A stretch of DNA of 64,000 bases from the NCBI RefSeq assembly GCF_009668025.1, contig NZ_WJXZ01000001.1, forward strand, positions 549,814-613,813. Reading direction: 5' to 3'. This stretch comes from Larkinella terrae. Its GTDB lineage: Bacteria > Bacteroidota > Bacteroidia > Cytophagales > Spirosomataceae. This document shows, in pieces, positions 60,096 through 64,000 of the stretch (the stretch's first letter is position 1; every line of letters begins with the position of its first letter). The position numbers and the translations under genes are program-made. The notes under the pieces were generated by a model. It saw only the letters and a program-made list of their open reading frames with translations, did not search any database and was not told the DNA's origin.

Positions 60096-60572
60096 TCAGG
60101 AAGTCGGGCTCTGTTGTTTCATTTGGTACGAAACGTTTTGCAGTGATACGTCAACAACAAATTTGTTGCGCAATAGTTTGCGACCTAACAACACCGGGAA
60201 GCGCATCGTTCCGCGGTTTGCCAGCGAAAATTCGGCCCGAATCAGTCGTCCCATAATCAGCACGCGAGTCTGAATCACAAACCGCTTTTCGGATTGACCA
60301 AATGAATTTTTTACGGTTTTATACTGAAATAAATCGGTGACAAACTGTTTTTTCTTTCGACCTCGCGGCCCCATCAGCGTAAACCGCAGCCGGAAACTGT
60401 CGCCGTTGGGCACCAGCTTTACGTCGGTACAATGTAGGGCGGAGGTGTAGGCACCGGTATCGATTTTGGCTTCCACGTCGGTCCAGCCCAGATCCGGAAA
60501 ATCGATCCGGTCCGAAAAACCGATCACCTGTTTAGGGCGTTCGGGCGAAACCGCTGGCGTCGGTGTTTTCAT
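60096..60572 (-). CDS. RimB-like retropepsin-fold protease (PF05618, 'ATP-dependent zinc protease' family)
   Basis: A 158-residue protein with the aspartic-protease-like motif KIDTGAYTSALH near residue 37, followed by RLRFTLMGPRGRKKKQFVTD and, in the second half, RVLIMGRLIRAEFSLANRG and FPVLLGRKLL. Despite the old family name, a DTGA active site fits a retropepsin-like fold. In Pseudomonas the equivalent RimB trims glutamate tails that RimK adds to S6. Its start overlaps the holB stop by 4 bases, and rimK follows 66 bases on. Confidence 0.85.
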   Translation of the reverse strand: MKTPTPAVSPERPKQVIGFSDRIDFPDLGWTDVEAKIDTGAYTSALHCTDVKLVPNGDSFRLRFTLMGPRGRKKKQFVTDLFQYKTVKNSFGQSEKRFVIQTRVLIMGRLIRAEFSLANRGTMRFPVLLGRKLLRNKFVVDVSLQNVSYQMKQQSPTS

Positions 60573-61714
60573 TTCCCGTTGCGAATCAAGCTACTGAAGG
60601 TGAGCGACAAATCCATCATGACCATTTTGGCCCGGACGTTTCGTTCGATGTGAAAAACCGCTTCATTCAACTGGCCAACCATGCTTTCGAGGTGTTCGGG
60701 TTCGAGTACTTTGCCAAAATTTTCCACAAACGTACGTTCTTCATCGGGGAGTCGCAACAGTTCGTTGACGCCGTGTTTCCACAAAAACAGATCCCGGCAG
60801 AGGCTCAGGCTGTAGTCGAGCAAGCCCCGTTGTTTTTCTTTCCCCAGGGCATCAAACTGATCGGCCTGTTTGACGAGCGCAATCAAATCCTGGCGGTAAC
60901 AAAACCGCATCCACTCCGCAAACCAGCCGTGCCGGTCCGCGCCCGGTTCGCCCTCGGTTTTTTCGGGTTCTTCTTCCGCCATCCGAATGGCTTCCGACAG
61001 ATTGCCGTCGGCCAGATACGCCAGCTGGCGGGCGAGTTTTTCGGGCACATTCAGGTGCTGGCGCAAATGCGTGGACACTTCCTCGTCCGTAAACGCCTGC
61101 ACGGCCACGCGCTGGGTACGGGATAAAATCGTAATCAGCAGTTTATCCGCCTGATTGGTAACCAACAGAAAAAGCGTTCGGGCGGGCGGTTCTTCCAGCA
61201 ATTTCAACAAGGCGTTGGCCGTAGCGGTGTGCAGGTTTTCGGCGCACCAGATCAGCACAATTTTGTATTCGCCCTCGTAGGCCTTCAGCGACAGTTTGCC
61301 CACCAGCTCGCGGGCTTCCTCAACCGGAATATTTCCCTGTTTGATGCCAATGGCTGCCAGCCATTCGTCCAGAACACGGTACGGGTGCTGAGTAACAAAC
61401 TTGCGCCAGTCGGCCATGAACGTTTCGCTGGTGACTTTGCTGCCCGCCACCGGAAAAACAACCGACAGATCCGGGTGGACCAGCCGGTTCATTTTGGTGC
61501 AGGACGGGCAGCGACCGCAGGAATCGGCCAGCCCATCCGGACCTTCCTGCCGGTCTTCGCAGTTAATATAGGTCGCAAACGCCAGCGCCAGTGCCAGATT
61601 CGCGCTGCCCGGCGGACCGTCAAAGAGCTGGGCGTGGGCAAGGTGGTTGGTTTGCACGGCCCGCGTCAATGCCCGCTTCGTATCCTCGTGCCCGATGATT
61701 TCGCTGAATTGCAT
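60569..61714 (-). CDS. holB: DNA polymerase III delta' subunit
   Basis: A clamp-loader subunit of 381 residues with an AAA+ N-terminal domain. The P-loop reads DGPPGSANLALALAFATYIN, lacking the canonical GKT, which agrees with delta' being non-hydrolysing. The zinc module is CEDRQ then CGRCPSC, and the arginine-finger region is FLLVTNQADKLLITILSRTQ (SRC-type, here SRT). Its first residues (MQFSEIIGHEDTKRALTRAV) are typical. It lies 8 bases after the GlmU-like gene and overlaps the RimB-like gene by 4 bases. Confidence 0.9.
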   Translation of the reverse strand: MQFSEIIGHEDTKRALTRAVQTNHLAHAQLFDGPPGSANLALALAFATYINCEDRQEGPDGLADSCGRCPSCTKMNRLVHPDLSVVFPVAGSKVTSETFMADWRKFVTQHPYRVLDEWLAAIGIKQGNIPVEEARELVGKLSLKAYEGEYKIVLIWCAENLHTATANALLKLLEEPPARTLFLLVTNQADKLLITILSRTQRVAVQAFTDEEVSTHLRQHLNVPEKLARQLAYLADGNLSEAIRMAEEEPEKTEGEPGADRHGWFAEWMRFCYRQDLIALVKQADQFDALGKEKQRGLLDYSLSLCRDLFLWKHGVNELLRLPDEERTFVENFGKVLEPEHLESMVGQLNEAVFHIERNVRAKMVMMDLSLTFSSLIRNGK

Positions 61715-61722
61715 AGTTTCCG

Positions 61723-62937
61723 TTAGTTGCCCGCGTCTTCTCCTCCTTTACTGCGCCCGGCTTCGATCCGGTGCACTTCCCGCAAAACAGCTTCCTCTAC
61801 TTCGTCGAAAACCAGTCCCCGGCGACCGATGGTTTCGCGGGCCACCTGCAGGGCTTTATCAAGCCGGTAATCCGTAAAGCCTTCAGCACCACCACCCCAC
61901 GAAAACGACGGAATGTATTTAGGCTGAAACCCGCCCCCAAACACGTTGACATTGACGCCCACCACCGTACCGGTGTTGAACATCGTGCTGATACCCACTT
62001 TCGTGTAGTCACCCATCATCAGACCACAGAATAACCGCCCGGTATTTTCAAAACCGCCGGTGGCATAGCTGTATAAATTGACGTTGGTATAATCGTTTTT
62101 CAGGTTGGAATTGTTGGTATTCGCGCCCAGGTTACACCATTCGCCGATCACCGAATTACCCAGAAAACCGTCGTGACCTTTATTACTGTAACCGAAAAAA
62201 ACCGTATTGCTGATTTCTCCTCCTACCTTCGTATAAGGCCCGATCGTGGTGTTGCTCCGCATTTTTCCGCCCCAGTTGACCGTCGCGTGGTCGCAGAGGG
62301 CAAACGGCCCGAGCAGCACCGAACCTTCCTGAATGAGTGCATTTTTACCAATGTAAATCGGGCCATTTTCGGCATTCAGAACGGCCGCCCGAATCACCGC
62401 TCCCTCTTCCACAAAGATGTTTTCGGGAGCGTAACAGCGCGTGTGCGGATCGGTGATGGGCTGCGAACTGCGGCCCGCCGTCAGAAACTCAAAATCCGCC
62501 CGAATCTGATCGGCATTGCTGGCGTAAATATCCGGCAGGCTTTTAATGATCGTCAACGGCTCTTCGAAAACCCGTACCGAAACCGCATCGCCGATCAAAG
62601 GAACGGATTCCAGCGGTTTCTCGGAGCGAAATGCCAGCAACAGTCCGTCGGGCGTTACCAGTGCACCGTCCGGCGGCAAACCATTCAGAGCGTCAATCAG
62701 GGCATTTGTGGGGCAAACTGCGCCGTTTACGAAAAAACTGTCGTGAATTGGTTGAACGGCATATTTTATTTGCAGGTACAACTCCGTCAGAAACGAAGGC
62801 GTTGTTTTAAGTCGGTTGACCCATTTTTCCGTAATGGTCCAGATACCAATCCGTATTTCGCTCACTGGCCGGGTAAAGGTGAAGGGCAATAAAGCCGTGC
62901 GGATGGTCGGATCGTCAAATAATATCAGGTTGTACAT
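61723..62937 (-). CDS. GlmU-like sugar nucleotidyltransferase/left-handed beta-helix protein
   Basis: A 404-residue protein of the Bacteroidota GlmU-like family, starting YNLILFDDPTIRTALLPFTF (the typical opening). The N-terminal half resembles a nucleotidyltransferase without the classic GxGTRM loop; the C-terminal half (about 195-370) has hexapeptide repeats of a left-handed beta-helix (GPIYIGKNALIQEGSVLLGP, SNLKNDYTNVNLYSY). Catalytic competence for UDP-sugar synthesis is uncertain. It heads the operon with holB, the RimB-like gene and rimK. Confidence 0.85.
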   Translation of the reverse strand: MYNLILFDDPTIRTALLPFTFTRPVSEIRIGIWTITEKWVNRLKTTPSFLTELYLQIKYAVQPIHDSFFVNGAVCPTNALIDALNGLPPDGALVTPDGLLLAFRSEKPLESVPLIGDAVSVRVFEEPLTIIKSLPDIYASNADQIRADFEFLTAGRSSQPITDPHTRCYAPENIFVEEGAVIRAAVLNAENGPIYIGKNALIQEGSVLLGPFALCDHATVNWGGKMRSNTTIGPYTKVGGEISNTVFFGYSNKGHDGFLGNSVIGEWCNLGANTNNSNLKNDYTNVNLYSYATGGFENTGRLFCGLMMGDYTKVGISTMFNTGTVVGVNVNVFGGGFQPKYIPSFSWGGGAEGFTDYRLDKALQVARETIGRRGLVFDEVEEAVLREVHRIEAGRSKGGEDAGN

Positions 62938-63069
62938 AAACTATTCAACAGTCTGATTGCAAATATCCGAGTTTAATCGGGAAAACCGACAGACGGTTTT
63001 TTTATCAACCGGCATAATTTTTTTGGTGTACCTTTTAAACCATTGTACCGTCTAAATGGTCACTGTACT

Positions 63070-63077
63070 TAGATTTG
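63070..63077 (+). promoter_or_regulatory. Candidate -7 element of the last lipoprotein gene
   Basis: TAGATTTG matches TAnnTTTG, 25 bases before the start codon. A TTG at 63043-63045 could act as -33 element at a long spacing of 24 bases. ACCATT and AATGGT nearby (63039 and 63055) form a short hairpin. Confidence 0.4.
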
Positions 63078-63101
63078 CATATTCCACCCATACCACCACG
63101 A

Positions 63102-63650
63102 ATGAAAAATATTTTATTTGTGTCCTTGATTGGACTTTTACTCAACTGCGACAACAAAAAGATTGGCATTCCTAAGCTGCCTGGCTGTGGCAATTTCATG
63201 GCTTTGAAGAACAAGCAGGAATGGTCGGCGGCTTCAACGGCCACGTTTTACAATCGGGACAGCATCAACGTCATGGTGGAAGAATGCGGCACGTTCCACA
63301 CCAACGGCGAAGTACAATGGCTCAGTATCAATCAATTACCCGCTAAACCCGGTACTTATTCCCTGCAACCCACCCGCTGGGATGCGATTAGCGGCACGCC
63401 CCTTTCGGCCTGGGTCTATACGCGCGTCGGCGACAATACTACCGGCGATCGCTACAATCTGTATACATCGAAAACGGAAAAAAATGAAGTGACGATCGAT
63501 GCCTACAACCCCACCAGCCGCGAAGTGGAAGGACATTTGAACGCTACGTTCGTCATCGACCCGGACAGTGATTCGCCCGGTCGCTCCCGACCCGACACCA
63601 TCCGGATTCAGGATGCGATTTTTTCGGTGGTGATCAATGGCGCAATTTAA
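63102..63650 (+). CDS. Lipoprotein of unknown function
   Basis: A 182-residue lipoprotein starting at MKNILFVSLIGLLLNC, with the lipobox LLNC at Cys16. The mature part is beta-rich: FMALKNKQEWSAASTATFYN, then WLSINQLPAKPGTYSLQPTR and a Ca-binding-like DPDSDSPGRSRPD stretch near the end. It resembles short Bacteroidota lipoproteins seen near various genes but cannot be assigned. Nine open codons upstream are not needed. Confidence 0.7.
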   Translation: MKNILFVSLIGLLLNCDNKKIGIPKLPGCGNFMALKNKQEWSAASTATFYNRDSINVMVEECGTFHTNGEVQWLSINQLPAKPGTYSLQPTRWDAISGTPLSAWVYTRVGDNTTGDRYNLYTSKTEKNEVTIDAYNPTSREVEGHLNATFVIDPDSDSPGRSRPDTIRIQDAIFSVVINGAI

Positions 63651-63657
63651 TCGGTTT

Positions 63658-63691
63658 TTTGGCGGCCTTATCGGTTTTGGTTGTAGCTTTG
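63658..63691 (+). promoter_or_regulatory. Candidate promoter of aroE
   Basis: TTTG (63658-63661), 22 bases, then TAGCTTTG (63684-63691), 22 bases before the ATG. Both boxes fit the Bacteroidota consensus; the spacing is at the upper end. Confidence 0.5.
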
Positions 63692-63713
63692 GGCAACCGA
63701 TTTCTTCCTTTTT

Positions 63714-64000
63714 ATGCGCCGTTACGGACTGATTGGGTATCCGCTTACCCACTCGTTTTCCCAGAAATATTTCACTGAAAAGTTTGAGAAAGAAGGCATT
63801 CCCGACAGTCGGTACGATTTGTTCGAGCTGCCCGACCCAACGGCTTTTCCGCAATTGATCGCTTCGATTCCCGATCTGGTTGGTCTGAACGTCACCATTC
63901 CGCATAAACAGGCCATTATTCCTTATCTGGATGAACTCGATCCGGCTTCGGCCGGGCGCATTGGCGCGGTGAATACGATCCGGATTTTGCCGGATGGCCG
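63714..64000 (+). CDS. aroE: Shikimate dehydrogenase, N-terminal part
   Basis: The frame opens with MRRYGLIGYPLTHSFSQKYF and continues without a stop to the right edge, giving about 95 residues. The shikimate-binding Ser of PLTHSFSQ, the catalytic Lys in NVTIPHKQA, and GAVNTI are exact AroE motifs. It reduces 3-dehydroshikimate with NADPH in aromatic amino acid synthesis. The NADP domain lies outside the window. It has its own promoter-like boxes upstream, so it is probably not co-transcribed with the lipoprotein gene before it. Confidence 0.93.
   Translation, partial: MRRYGLIGYPLTHSFSQKYFTEKFEKEGIPDSRYDLFELPDPTAFPQLIASIPDLVGLNVTIPHKQAIIPYLDELDPASAGRIGAVNTIRILPDG

Overview
The window reads as a chromosomal segment of a Bacteroidota bacterium, most likely of order Cytophagales (Spirosoma/Larkinella-like; this placement is inference). 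The support is an epimerase-type threonine dehydrogenase paired with kbl, a GlmU-like protein next to holB, many short lipoproteins with a Cys-ending lipobox, sigma-factor operons with envelope partners, TAnnTTTG-type -7 promoter motifs, and weak or absent Shine-Dalgarno sequences. Both ends cut genes: a GH28-like glycosidase at the left and aroE (shikimate dehydrogenase) at the right. I saw no rRNA, tRNA, CRISPR array or prophage.

Layout. 0-9.8 kb: glycosidase and sialidase, a TRIC-type channel, an Lrp regulator divergent from tdh-kbl (threonine to glycine), a hydrolase, a Crp-type regulator and icd. 9.9-19.1 kb: YgiQ radical-SAM protein, two lipoproteins in an AT-richer stretch, a glycosyltransferase, a thioredoxin-fold protein without its cysteines, a nuoA-nuoB-lipoprotein-nuoC cluster, and a fatty acid hydroxylase. 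19.2-27.8 kb: NDH-2, a 5'-nucleotidase split over two genes, an M1 peptidase, a TPR histidine kinase with its response regulator, and a Uma2 protein. 27.9-35 kb: ahcY, an aminotransferase, the operon ruvX-def-nitrilase, a Nudix protein, VOC and GyrI-like proteins and a WYL regulator. 35.2-44 kb: a solenoid surface protein, an IPT-type lipoprotein, DUF3052, ArsR plus an Old Yellow Enzyme, a CE15 esterase and a serine hydrolase. 44-53.5 kb: two ECF sigma operons with envelope partners, an Ig-like lipoprotein, and a GMC oxidoreductase with its subunit-3 partner. 54-64 kb: an RmlD-like reductase, cyclophilin, GNAT, hemC, an AT-rich SDR-Crp island beside an IS481 relic, then the operon glmU-like/holB/rimB-like/rimK, a lipoprotein and aroE.

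The strongest non-coding signal is in the gaps. Many intergenic spaces hold a long inverted repeat. Several are unrelated in sequence to each other but share one design: arms of about 17-40 bases made of short tandem units, set hard against stop codons. Several stop codons lie inside an arm, and one arm encodes the last seven residues of the WYL regulator. Alongside these are at least three multi-copy palindromic families (here called A, B, C), a 139-bp MITE-like element, and a set of near-perfect terminator palindromes.

Read as a whole the segment is mostly housekeeping and envelope or polysaccharide metabolism. The less ordinary coding parts are the sigma operon with two tandem LWNWL membrane proteins, the anti-sigma-like protein fused to a beta-barrel-like domain, the lipoprotein gene inside the nuo cluster, the redox-dead thioredoxin fold and the split nucleotidase.
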